This document shows positions 24,158 through 36,200 of a stretch of 64,000 bases of DNA, in pieces. Each line of letters opens with the position of its first letter. Positions within the stretch are counted from its first letter, which is position 1. Origin of the DNA: Larix kaempferi (lineage: Eukaryota > Streptophyta > Pinopsida > Pinales > Pinaceae); contig BSBM01000068.1 in assembly GCA_027924585.1 (NCBI GenBank), positions 10,309,001 to 10,373,000 on the forward strand, given 5' to 3'. The translations under genes were made by a program, and so were the position numbers. The notes beneath the pieces were generated by a model. That model searched no databases. It was given only the letters and a program-made list of their open reading frames with translations, and was not told the DNA's origin.

Positions 24158-26717
24158 ATGAATGAACAAGATGTTAACCCCAAGTCCGATGGAACACACG
24201 AAAACCCAATCCTTGGACCCAACGCCGAAGAAAACCGTGAACACAATCCAAATGTCAAACAAAACCAAAACCCCCAACCCAATTTTGAACAAGATGACCT
24301 TAACCATTATGTAAATGAAATGCGAGTGCACACTCGCGAACTTAGAAACTCGGGGGAACCATCTCGATTGTCTCTTGCCATGTCATTTGAGAACTCAATT
24401 GACTCCCTCATCCATGCACACCAGCAATTGACCGACATGACTCAATTTAGAGCTAGGATGCGGGAGTACTACTCCACAGGCATCTCCAAGGAAGCAATAA
24501 AAGATTTGAACATTACAAAAGCCCAATTATATAGTATGTTCACCGATCCGAAAACAAAGCAACCACCGAACATTACAAAGCCACGTGTCTGCATGGATTG
24601 GTGTCATTACCAACCGTGGAGGCACAATTGGATGCGGAGGTGGTTCATGGTGTACGATAAACCTCCCTGCAATAATAGAGAGGTTCCACAGTACTTCCTT
24701 CGCCAACTGTGGGCTGAGTTTTTCCTCGGTTTACATGTCAACTATTTTGACATAACCAAGTTCCAGGGTGTTGGGCGTGGCTCTGCCCAAGATCAACCTA
24801 CTGCTAGGAGGAGCCCACTGAGAGGGCCATGAGCTCCGAGGTGCGACCCTAACCCCTCTCCCTAGCCACCTCAGTTGCCTCACAAGCTTGATCAGATTGT
24901 GGTGGCAATGAGAAATGTGGCACGTGGAATCCTCAGACACACCTCCTTTGTACCAGCGACTACAGTGGAGAGGTCGGTTGACCTTGATAGATATCCAGGT
25001 GCAGGACCTTCATGACAGGGCCAGGATATACCCATGACCGGCGGTAGCTATGCTGGGCATTCCAGTTAGACGGGGGCAATTCCACATCTTTGTCTCCATT
25101 GCGGGCACACTTTCCCTGGCCCGATTGAGGGATGTTATATGGATCAAGTCAACAGTTTTTTTAATGTGTTTTCAATCATCACTTGATAACTTGTAAAGTA
25201 TTTTTAAATTATTTTTGTTTGACTTAAACTATTATTTTAATGTACAGTTATTCAGAGCTGATACACCAAGATGGGAGAACGTAGGATCTCCCAACCTGGA
25301 TGCAGCAATGGCAGCTGCAACTGAAATTGCAGCACCCCACACGGAGGTATTTTCAGTACCTGACACAATAATGTTATTACTTATGTCATTTATATTACTC
25401 AAGTATTTATATTTATGGTATACACGTTGATAGTTCGTACAATGTTTTTGAATATCTTGATTGCCTAGATAATGACTTTTTAACATGTTCATAACATGCA
25501 TGCATTTTGTTGTCCACAGGTGTTCCGTGACTACGGGGATCAACCACCCCCGCCAGGGATTTGCACATCACCATATACACAGGTACAATGTGTAGTTATA
25601 AGCATGCTTTTAATTTGATTTGTTACGACTTACTATGGTTTAATTTATTGTTTGTTTACTAAATTGTGATATTACAAATGTATATGTAGGTGCCACTAGT
25701 AGCTGCATCTCCCCATTTTAGTCCTATGTATCCACCCTCTCCCATGAGTCCCCCCCCTCGCTTCCATCTAGACCCCTCCCTACATCCACCCCCTCCCTTC
25801 CATCCAGCCCCCCCTCTCCAGCCATATTCCCCTCTCCATCCATCCTCCCCCACTCGCCCCCCCACCCCGTCCATACATCCTCCCCAATTTATCCATGCCC
25901 CCATGTCTATCCATCCTCCCCTATTCATCCACACCCCCCTTCCTTCCACCTTCTCCTCTTCGTCCACAACCTCCCATTCGTCCATCCTCCTCCCTCCATG
26001 CAGGACTTCCCTCCCATAAAACATCCCTCAACATCCCCCCTAGCCCTTTTCGTTTGATACCCTCTATCATACAACCGGCAGGGGTTCATCGTCCACATAG
26101 TCCTCCTCCACCCAATACCATCGTGTCTTCTCCCACCATGTCATCCCCACTTCCCGCCACTATTGTGGCATCTACTCTTGTAGTATCCTCATTAGTATCT
26201 CCAGTGGTTGCACCTGTAGTGGCTGCCACTACATCTACACCCCCCCATCACTACATCGGAGCTGGTTGTCCGGCCATCTACTTGACCTGCTAGCCCAGAA
26301 TCCCAGCCATGTCCATTGTCGGAGGTGTTCATAGTGAGAATCAAGCTAATTTATGAAAATATTTTGATGCATTAACAAAAATTAATTTAAGCAATTATTA
26401 CTTTTCAATGAAATGATTGTTGTAAATGTTGTAGGCTGGAATTGCTGAGAGTCTCCGCAGATCCAGGACACTTGTCCAATGTTTCCCACTCACGTCAGAG
26501 GTGATTTATTTAAGATTTGAATTCTACATTTGTTTTATAAATGTGGTAAATGTTGCAAATGCTTGAAAATGACGGTATCTTATATCATTTGTTCCAGATC
26601 CCGGAGAGACGGTCTAGTCCTAGACGGAGCAAGACCCGAGGCACCTATAGCTCGAAGAGCAGGAAGATTGACTTTGGATCTGCGCCTGGGAGTGACGAGG
26701 GTGGTCACAATGCTTGA
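24158..26717 (+). pseudogene. Proline-rich protein of the putative transposon (6 exons, broken)
   Basis: The start is ATG at 24158, after a probable 5'-UTR intron (CAG|GTAAATG near 24019 to ...AAACAG near 24120). Exon 1 is open for 224 codons: an Asn/Gln-rich head, then KPRVCMDWCHYQPWRHNWMR and VPQYFLRQLWAEFFLGLHVN. It then continues in frame past TGA/TAG interruptions to about 25150. Exons with good AG/GT borders follow: 25248-25346 (LFRADTPRWENVGSPNLDAA), 25520-25582 (VFRDYGDQPPPPG), 25690 to about 26324 (very Pro-rich, PPSPMSPPPRF and HPPPPFHPAPP), 26435-26500 (AGIAESLRRSRTLVQCFP) and 26598-26717 (a basic RRSSPRRSKTR tail, then stop). I recognise no domain. Being paired with a transposase-like gene, it may be an accessory DNA-binding factor. 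Confidence 0.55.
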
Positions 26718-29169
26718 CACACCACATGTTATGTACATTAGCCACGATGTGGCACTTTTGTGCACCAGTTTTGATGTACTTTGTATCTACGGCATGAGTT
26801 GCCATGTATTTTGTATCTACAGCATGACTTGTCGCATTTTGTGTAGGGCACGAGTTGCCATTGTACGTACATTGGGAACCATGTTCCACTATTCGCCAGA
26901 AATTGTATATGTTTGGATGAGTTTTGTAGCCTCGATGTACATGGATTTTCAGTTATGTGATTTATATATCTCGTTGTCTAATGTGGTTGTCTCATGTTGT
27001 GTGTATCATGATGTGATGTTGTGTAAATTTGGGTTTTACCTAGATCTTAGAAGAGAAGTTGGATATCATAGTTCAGCTTGGTTTATCTTTCCACGTGTAA
27101 AAGCTTCTAATGGTATCTATGTTAAGAAAAAATTGTAAACATAGGCTAACTCAAACAAAATCATGTGTGAGAGTTAATCTAAAAACAAACGGAATAAATG
27201 GATGGACAAATCACACCTCATGGCACATAAGATATATATTGGGAACCTGAGTACTAGGAAAAGAATACTTAAAAATAGAAAATGTCCATTGTTGTCAAAA
27301 GGTTAAAATGAGATCCAACATGATTTTTAATAGCTCTACATAATGAGATCCAAAATGTCCATACTCTACATAATGAAATGTCGTCACTAGTATTTATTTT
27401 GACCATTTTGTCCACTTAAGATCATGCAACAAACTATTAACCAAGTTATGGAATCATTTCTTAATCAATTGTCACCATACAAATAGGACAACCTTGAGCA
27501 CGATATATAGCTAGCTCATTAATTCTCACTCACGGATATAGCCACCTTTGATTTGATGACCATCACATCCACTACCATTTACAATTAGGACTTCCTTAAT
27601 TTATCATTATGTGATAGTGATCTAATTTTATGTAGACACGTTGACTTAAACACATGTATAGTTGACATTACAATAATGACTACTATGAGGTGTATTTTTG
27701 AGGCTATATCCACCTCAACACACCAACTTGTTACCCCAATACCCCAAATGTTGTCGAATTTTGTCTGGAAGGGATAGAGGGGTATTAGGACATCATAATT
27801 AATCTATTGGACACTCAGACACTTGTTAGAGACATTTAGGACAAGTGCATTACATCAATGGAGTCATAAATACACCCTCATCAAGTTGCATGCATCCATT
27901 AGTGCGCCATCAACACTAGAACATGTAAACATTACTACATGTTGGAGTAAGCTTTACTAATGTTATGAAAATATTAGGTTTTCCATCCATTGAGAAGGTT
28001 GCCATAGGTGTGCATATCCACCATATAAAAATCTTCATGGTACAACCAATTTCAAACCATTACGTTTCTAAATTAGGTATCCGATGCTAGGTACAACGGT
28101 TTTCTAGTTGTATGCACCCTTGCTATATAGATGAGAAACTATGCATATATGTGTATAGTGATTTGGATTCAAATGTATGCACATGAATATATATGTACAA
28201 TGAAAATGATTTAATCTTTACATGTATTATAATTTAGGGCTAGATCTTAGGCTACATAATAAGTTTTCATTGTGATTAGAATACAAACTAGGTTTTACGC
28301 TACCAAATAGGGTTTTTAGGCTAGGCTCTCATGTTTCTAGGATAGGATCCAAGCTCTAGGGTCACCATATTAATGTTTAATTCCACTATCATGACATCAT
28401 TCTCACCAATACCATGCCCACTACTACAATAACCATCAAGCCTCTCAATCCCACTTTGAACATTTCCCATACTTCCAAGTTAAAATTGATAGGTCTTGTT
28501 GCTAAAATCTTTTCACTTATCTATTCACATAGACAAATCCACTCCTGTGAAAGATTTGTTGTAGCTTGGTACGTGCAAGTTCACATGCAATAATCCTTGA
28601 GAGATCATTTTACCCCATGATCCATGGAAGATTCATTGGAGTCATATGAACCTCATTGTCATCATCCCAACCATGGTCAAGACGCTAAGATCCATACTTA
28701 GTAGACAAAACCTCATGTTGGTACCCATACCACACTCAAAGATAAAAAATTATTTGAAAGGGCATGTTTGGGGGTTGAGGGAATCTTTATTTTTTTATAA
28801 TCACACATGAGAGGTTCTTAGAGTCAAATACATTGGATATAAATAAATTCCTCGAGATAAATAATACATTACCATAGAAGAAGATTGAAATTTGAGGTCA
28901 AAACTCATTAATGAAGGTAGAATGAACTTGGATAGATAGATTGGGAAAATTTTAGATGAAAGCCTAGAGCTCTACACACAAGTTAAAGAAAAAGAAAAAA
29001 GAAAAACTCCTTGCATTGGGAACCGTAATAGACAAAACCAACAATGTAACTAGAACACAATGACCAAGGGAACTTCAAAATGCAACACCACTCCACAAAA
29101 GAAGTTTCTTTAGACCTACCTCACTCATGACTCATGTCAATGCTTTAGACCAAGCCACACCATTAATAT
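26718..29169. other. Transposon interior with no recognisable gene
   Basis: AT-rich. No conserved coding signal seen on either strand. Confidence 0.4.
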
Positions 29170-29472
29170 GCAATGTACATCACCATCTTTATCATCATCA
29201 ACGTCTTCATCATCATCACCACCATCATCATCATCACCATCATCATCATCACCATCATCATCATCATTGTCATCTCTAGGTTCCTCATCAACATCTCCAT
29301 CATCTTCATCATCTTCATCATCATCAACATCATCATCATCTTCATCATCATCAACACCTCCATCATCATCATCATCTTGATCATCATCATCATCATCATC
29401 TTCATCACCATCGCCATCATCATCAATGCCTTCATCATCATCGCCATCATCATCAACGCCTTCATCATCATC
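29170..29472. repeat. (ATC)n microsatellite, left arm
   Basis: About 300 bp of imperfect CATCAT with interspersed CATCTT and CACCAT. It abuts the minus-oriented satellite; a GAT array mirrors it at 32237-32460. Open frames here (poly-Ser, poly-Ile, poly-Met) come from the repeat. Confidence 0.9.
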
Positions 29473-29985
29473 GCTTCTGGGTCTTCAAGGCACACTGTGG
29501 GGGATCCCTTGGATGAAACTTGGCGTCCTGGACCCACCGGAATCGACGGATTCACGAACCGAGCCACGGTTCGGGCGCTATGGGCATTCTAGTTGGGCAC
29601 CCCGGGGCCATTCAGGGACACTTTGGGGATTTGCTCCGGGGCCACAGAACCCAAACCGGCGAGTGGAATTGGATTCCGTTGGCTCCCATAGGTCCACGTG
29701 GCCATTGTGGACTTGTCCATGGTGGCCATGCACACCTGGGGGCCTCTGGACGAGAAATGCACCCCTTTAGCGAATTTGGAATGACCATCACTGAGAAAAC
29801 TCCTAGTTCAAAAGATGGCCCATTGGCACCGCTTCCGGGTCTTCAAGGCACGCTGTGGGGGGTCTACTAGCTGAAACCCTGTGTCTCGGAACCACCGGAA
29901 TCGACGGATTCACAAACCGAGCCATAGTTCAGGCGCTACGGGCATTCTAGTTGGCCACCCTGGGCCATTCTAGTGGTGATAACAA
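29473..29985 (-). repeat. ~360-bp satellite, inverted left block (~1.4 units)
   Basis: CGCTTC.GGGTCTTCAAGGCA occurs at about 29469 and 29837, giving a unit near 368 bp. In reverse complement, the part with CGTCGATTCC.GTGG.TCCAGGACGC resembles the plus-oriented satellite at 30.9-32.2 kb (GTCGACTCCGTTGGATTCAG). GC-rich compared with its surroundings. Confidence 0.65.
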
Positions 29986-30720
29986 GTTTACTGTATGTTG
30001 AGTCTGATACTAAATCCAGGATCCGCTCAGTAAACTTTGAGATAGAAAGCTCTGTAATTTTAGGATACTGATTCAACCACTCATACAGTTTCTCACCTTC
30101 TCGAGGATCTAAATTTATAATTTCCTTCTGGGTAGATTTAGGCATTCTCGAGGATCTAAATTTATAATTGCCTTCTGGGTAGATTCAGGCATGGAATAAT
30201 ATTTGGTGGCACTTCCAAGCTCCCCAGACCATTTGGTTAGCCACAATATGTGCGACGCCTTTGATGAAATATAAATTCTGGTGTGGGCGGCAACATTTGA
30301 TACACTAGCCAAATCTATGTTGTTGGAAGAACTTACATATTTCAACAAAGAAGCGTTTTGCAGGTGACTTGAAAATCCCTTCCAATTTTCAGCAATAAAA
30401 CAAAGAAGTTCAAAGTACAGATTTTTAGGCAAGCTTGTCAACCAATCAAACAACTGAATACAGGGAGATAACCACGCCCAAAATGTTCAAGCTATTATAA
30501 AACTCTTGTTTATCAAGATAAGGATGGACTATGTGTACATTACGAGAATATAGATGAATGAAGTCACTTTGATGAACTTGTCCTCTTGATTTCTCCAGAA
30601 TGTGTTTAAAAGCAGGGAGTATTGTTCTAGCTTTTGTTGGTTTACCTAAACGTTTATTCCCAAAGATGACATCACATAAAACCACTTCCTTAGCTTTCAA
30701 TTGGGTTTGAATGGCATCTC
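29986..30720 (-). pseudogene. Captured fragment of a NO VEIN-like HSP90-type ATPase protein
   Basis: Minus-strand readings give host-like protein in two or three frames: KAKEVVLCDVIFGNKRLGKP and SRNVHIVHPYLDKQEFYNSL, then LPKNLYFELLCFIAENWKGF, LWLTKWSGELGSATKYYSMP and EKLYEWLNQYPKITELSISK. Order and style resemble the middle of plant NO VEIN / At3g48770-like proteins (HSP90-like ATPase fold). That match is from memory and not certain. A frameshift occurs near 30450. A ~46-bp tandem duplication (30100-30190) repeats the STQK.IINLDPRE segment. The fragment lies exactly between the two inverted satellite blocks, as expected for a host gene piece captured by a mobile element. Confidence 0.45.
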
Positions 30721-30839
30721 TAACTTATGTTAGCTGTGGATAACGAGGAATGTGAAAGGGAAGGTACCTATAGACCCAAGTTTTCGATGATAGAGGTGAA
30801 TTACCACTTATCAGAGCATGAAATGCTGAACAAAAGGAT

Positions 30840-32235
30840 AATGGAACACAACAAAGGATTCCCTAGTTCCGGCAGGTATCCAGTAGGTGTCCCTGAAGGC
30901 CTTTTGGATGCGAGACGAAACGAGCCATAGAATGAAGACCGTGGCTCGGATTGATGAACCGTCGACTCCGTTGGATTCAGGACACCGAGATAGTGCTAGG
31001 GGTGCCCCTCCCATCCGGTCCGGTGGCCCCAGTGTCATCTTGTACGTCCATCTTAGAAACTAGGGTTTTGCTCAATGAGGGAGTGTGCAATTTTTGCACA
31101 TGGGGGTCAACTTTGGAAAATCATCCACCGGGCACTTGTGGCTAGCATTCCCAGCCGAAACATACCTAGACACACTTGCATGACTCCCCAGAACCCAGTT
31201 TTGTTGTATGGTTGGAGTTCTATGCCCCCGGCAGGTATCCAACAGGTGTCCCTGAAGGCCTTTTGGATGCGAGACGGAACGAGCCATAGAATGCAGACCA
31301 TGTGTGATGCACCTGCAACAATTAATTAACAAGAGTATGCGAAATAGCAGAAATGACATAACTCAGAATCACTTTTATATTGATCATAGGCCACTTCGAG
31401 GGGGCAAACTCCTTTGAGCAAGCTCAATACAATTAACTTCACCGTGCCTTCATAGGTCTCAACACACACTTATATACTAATTCTAGGCGCCAATACTATG
31501 GGTCAAAACCATGGGTCGTTACAAACTATGGATCAACAATACTACGGGTGACTTACAAAGCATATGCGCCAACACAATAACACAAACTATTGATCAACAA
31601 ATACTATGGGACGACTTACAAAGCATATGCGTCCAACAACAACATACTAACAAAGTAAAGACATGGGTTCCTAACACCATGGCTCAGATCGATGAACTGT
31701 CGACTCTGTCGGATTCAGGACACCACGATAGTGCTAGGGGTGCCCCTACCCTCCAGTCTGGTGACCTCGGTGTCATCTTGTACTTCCATCTTGGAAACTA
31801 GGGTTTTGCTCAATGAGGGAGTGTGCAATTTTTGCACACGGGGGTCAACTTTGGAAAATCATCCACCGGGCACTTGTGGCTAGTGTTTCTAGCCGGAACC
31901 TACCTAGACACACTTGCATGACTCCCCGGAACTCGGTTTTGTTGCATTATTGGAGTTCTATGCCACTGACAGGTATCCAACGGGTGTCCCTGAAGGCCTT
32001 TTGGATGCGAGACGGAACAAGCCATAGAATGAAGACCATGGCTTGGATCGACGAATTGTCGACTCCGTTGGATTCAGGACGCTGGCATAGTGCTAGGGGT
32101 GCCCCTCCCCTCTGGTCCGGTGGCCCCAATGTCATCTTGTACATCCATCTTGGAAACTAGGGTTTTGCTTAGTGAGGGAGTGTGCAATTTTTGCACACGA
32201 GGGATAACTTTGGAAAATCATCCACCGAGCACTTG
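30840..32235 (+). repeat. ~360-bp satellite, right block (about three units, interrupted by a solo LTR)
   Basis: GTCGACTC.GT.GGATTCAG starts at about 30961, 31698 and 32057. The last two are about 359 bp apart. The first interval is longer by the 374-bp solo LTR plus its 5-bp duplication. Each unit contains GAGGGAGTGTGCAATTTTTG and ends GGCACTTGTGG or GCACTTGTGG. Oriented opposite to the block at 29.5 kb. Confidence 0.85.
31303..31676. mobile_element. Solo LTR (374 bp) with CCATG target duplication
   Basis: Begins TGTGATGCAC and ends CCTAACA. It is flanked by CCATG on both sides (31298-31302 and 31677-31681) and cleanly interrupts a satellite unit. It contains a TATATA signal near 31471 and two ~75-bp internal repeats around GACTTACAAAGCATATGCG. 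No internal retrotransposon sequence is present, so it is the product of LTR-LTR recombination. Its parent family is not otherwise present in the window. Confidence 0.88.
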
Positions 32236-32236
32236 T

Positions 32237-32460
32237 GGTGATGATGATGATGATGGTGATGATGATGAAGACATTGATGATGATGGTGATGGTGATGAAG
32301 ATCATGGTGATGATGAAGATGGTGATGATGATGGACACGGTGATGAGGGACCTACAGATGACAGTGATGATGAAGATGGTGATGATGATGACGAAGATGG
32401 TGATGATGATGGAGATGGTGATGAAAAATATGGTGATGATGATGAAGATGGTGATGAGAG
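32237..32460. repeat. (GAT)n microsatellite, right arm
   Basis: About 220 bp of GATGATGGT / GATGAAGAT repeats, mirror of the ATC array at 29.17-29.47 kb. Follows the satellite end GCACTTGTGG directly. Confidence 0.9.
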
Positions 32461-32869
32461 ACCTCCAAAAACTCAAGCATTAACATGGGTGAGGTATGTC
32501 TAAATCCTCCCTCAAGGACATTTCCAACCATTAGGTGACAATGATGAACATGTTAGTGCTACTCAATCATAGCTCCCAAATGATCCTCATATTCATCCAA
32601 GTACTAGACCAATATTGAAACAATTCCTAAATCTCCAAATGGAGAGAGTGGTAGAGAAAATGGGGGCAATATCCATATTTGGGTGCTACGGGCATCTTGG
32701 TAAGACCTAGGGTTTGGGGATCGAAATTCCAAGATAGACATGTAGACTTGGATTCTATAAGTTGAGTTCTCTAGTGGTGTACTTGTGTGACATGACAAAC
32801 CCTTCTAATAGTGATCCTATCCCACTTGGAGTCTAAATACCCCCTATTGAGGGTACGTGTGGTGGGTCA
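32461..32869. other. Transposon interior with no recognisable gene
   Basis: No coding signal recognised. Confidence 0.4.
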
Positions 32870-33118
32870 TGGATTCTAGGGCTAGATTAGGTTAATAGGG
32901 CTACATTAGGTTTCTAGGATTCTAGATTAGTTTCTGAGGGTTAGATTAGTGTTTCTAGGATTAGTTTAGCTTTCTAGGATTTCTAGGGCTAGATTATGTT
33001 TCTAGGATTCTAGATTAATTTATGAGGGTTAGATTAGTGTTTCTAGGGTTAGTTTAGTTTTCTAGCATTTCTAGGGCTAGATTATGTTTGTAGGGTTATA
33101 TTAGTGCTTCTAGGGTTA
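32870..33118. repeat. Degenerate CTAGGGTTAG-type tandem repeats
   Basis: Repeats of TTTCTAGGATT / GAGGGTTAGATTAGTGTTTC / TCTAGGGCTAGATTA, with a higher-order period near 100 bp. They resemble degraded telomere-like sequence, though TTTAGGG itself is not tandem here. Confidence 0.7.
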
Positions 33119-33267
33119 ATCATGCATGAATAAACAATCACATGGCTATAAATAATAACTTAATCATAACTCAGACATCAAATAAATGATATAAGATAAC
33201 AATATCAAATAAACTATCTAACATGAATAACATTAATCATGCATGAATAAACAATCACATGGCTATA
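33118..33267. repeat. 33-bp direct repeat pair near the 3' end of the transposase-like gene
   Basis: AATCATGCATGAATAAACAA followed by TCACATGGCTATA occurs at about 33117 and again at 33234, about 117 bp apart. The second copy ends about 10 bp from the gene's stop codon. Confidence 0.85.
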
Positions 33268-33276
33268 CTATGTACC

Positions 33277-36200
33277 TCAGTCAATTAGGCCTTCTCGATT
33301 CTCCCGGTTTTTTATTGTCTCGAACAACCTCTCATGCTCTACATGAGGTAGTAAGTAGCGTACCTTGTTTGATGACTTTGTTGACATTGTTTGTAGTTGG
33401 ATGTTTGTACCCACGACCAAGTGCATAAAGTGATACACCCGCAATCCTGGCCTATAATCTGTGTATGTGTAGCCATTGCTCTTTGGTTACTTTCCATCCA
33501 CTGTAAGATATTCCCCCTGAACAACCATCGATCCAGTCGGAAAGGTAATGCCTTCACTATCCGTTAATGATGCGAGGAGGGTTTTCTTCCCCTGGATGCA
33601 TCGTGCCAACCAATAATTCGTCCCAATTGTACTGTCTGTCGGGGCGACAACTGCGTAGATGTGTCCTGCAAAAATGCATTTTAAGGTCATATTCCACCAA
33701 GTAGTGGTTTGATAACTTGGATAATTACAAAAACAAGGAGGGAACAGGGATATGCATGCAGAAATGTTTACCTGGCTGTACAAGATCAGATATATGATCA
33801 TATTCATTCGAAATAGAGGACTGGCCTTCCTCTAACTGGATTGTTTCAGCAATTGCACATGGGTCCATTGCAAGTGATACATGATCCCATTCATCAGCCC
33901 AATACATTGATTCGCACTCATCCCACTCATAACTGTTGCAAGACCCACAAAAGCAAGAAAGTTTTCGCGCCCATATTTCAAATAAGGGGTTGTTTGAGCT
34001 TTGAACTGAATGAAATCCACGAGTGCCTTGCACAGTACTACAACTATAAGAACGCGATCGATCTATATCAACTACATTCCAGAAATTTTTGACAACATGT
34101 CCTCTACCTGTTGGTATGTGTTGCTCTGTGGTTTGATATGACATTTTTTCTTTGCACCATCGAACTGTGGATTCGGCATTCTGAATATGAGGGCCTCCCA
34201 TGCACCTCATCTCCTCCCTTCGTAGGGCAGTTTTGAGACATGCTCCAGCCCAATAGTGCTCTCCCTTTCTATGCTCGGTCTCAAAATAGTTCCATACATG
34301 CATCACATCATAATTCTTGTGCACAATACTCAATCACTGGAAAACACGTGCATTTTTGAACTGGCCTGCACAACCATCTGACCATATCCATTAATGATGA
34401 TCCATCTGTATACCTCTCTCCTTCAGTTGATCATAGAAAATTTTGAAGCAATGCTACACATAATGCAGGTCGTGGCACCTGTCGTCACTGATGTAAAAGT
34501 TGGTCTCTTTCAATATTATCCTCATGTCATTGCTGCTCTCTGGCGCGTGCCTGTACGTGATATGGACCATTATGCTAACTTGGTCTGAATGGTAGTATTG
34601 ACTTTGAATCTCATTCTGTGGTTGTAGGGTGTAGTTTTCTACAAATTCCACAACCAACAATATTGTGCCCTTGGGAAAGGTGTCCCTGCACTGTCTATAC
34701 TGTTCATCCTGCCATCGTGCTACATGGACGTGTTGTACATAATGCTCGGTCTTTTGGTAGAATTCCTTCATGAATTTGCAAATTTGTACCTGGTTCCACA
34801 AAGCAAAGGGCATTAATACAACGTGACATTTTCAATCTGAATATATATGTACAAATTCAACATGTACAGTATGAAAGTATGCAAACTTAGATTACCTGTG
34901 ACTTCACCAATGCAATTTTTTTGCTTTCCTTCGAACTATCTACTTGATATGTTATGTACTAGAAGTTCTGCATTTCTACTAACATCCTCCCAAATTAGTG
35001 CTCCGCGGTTGCGTGGATGCAGCAGTTCAATAATGCAAATCCACTGCAACTGGAACATGTCCCATATAAACATGATCTTTTATAATATTTTTGTCCTTCA
35101 GGCCTTTGACACATTATGCTATGTATAAATTCTTTGGATGCATTTGGTGGTTGTAGCGAAGGGCAATCCTGCATAATGTTAGTATGCAAACCACAAAATA
35201 TATGTCTATATGTATCATAATAGTACTCAAATTCTACATGGTATCTACAACAACATGTACTGCGATCAATGCAAATTCTAACATACCAGGGTTTGCATTT
35301 TTCAAAGGACCTTTGGCCCAAGTTCAATTGTGTGTGCTCATTCCTGAACCTCTCATAGAGTTCTGTTTGTGTTGTGTCAAGGAAGTGCTTGACATGGGGT
35401 TCACCCCCCCTAACACCTTTTCTCAACTTTAAAACATCTCTTTGATTTGATGACGATCTAGTTTTATCATGCCAAAACTTTTGCATTAGTTCTTTAACAG
35501 CATCAATGAGCTTCATGTCTGAATGAGGTAACCTACCAACAAAGGCCTAACAATCTTTTTGGCCTGGGGTCTCAAGTTTTTCTCTAATGGAAAAATACTT
35601 TTGAAGAGTCTTTCTATCTACTTTAAGATTTTACATGTGTGTGATAATAGGCGACGTTGTCTTGTGGATTTGTCTACAATCGATTCGGACAGTACACGAC
35701 GGGACACATTAAAATCTTTTATACGAGAAGTTTTTCCAATCAAATTAAATGCAGATTGTAGATTTCTAACAACATGATTGTTGGCCTCTAAACTTCTAAC
35801 TACCTTTATGCACAAAATTCTCCTAACATGAGCTAGACAATGTGATTTTAACAAAGCAAGAAACAATTGACATTTTGCTGCATCGGTTTTGGATTCAAAA
35901 AAATATTTGATTATCTTGTTACAATGGAAATCAATAGTGCATTTGGGCATCTTACCTTCAAGCCCTGAAAATGAACTTTAATCCACATGAATACGTCTGG
36001 GAGTTCTTCATCATCCGGTTGATAGTCGAGGCAAGGAAGTCGGCAAGGAAGTACGAGTCTCGTCAACGATTTGTTTGTTGTGGAGTGTGTTTTCCAGGTG
36101 TGTGCTCTTCTTGGGGAGGTTTCCAGTTAAGAACTTGTTCAACATCCATCCCTTCATACTTGACATCAGGCAAGATTTGATTGACTTCAATCACTTCGTC

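Noticed and set aside
25659-26024. Gly-rich minus-strand frame
   Set aside because: Antisense of the Pro-rich exon of the plus-strand gene; the plus strand has supporting splice sites.
29163-29592. Met-rich and Ile-rich frames at the ATC array
   Set aside because: Microsatellite translations only.
31303-31676. MITE instead of solo LTR
   Set aside because: TG...CA ends, a 5-bp duplication and a TATA signal fit an LTR; no terminal inverted repeat beyond a few bases.
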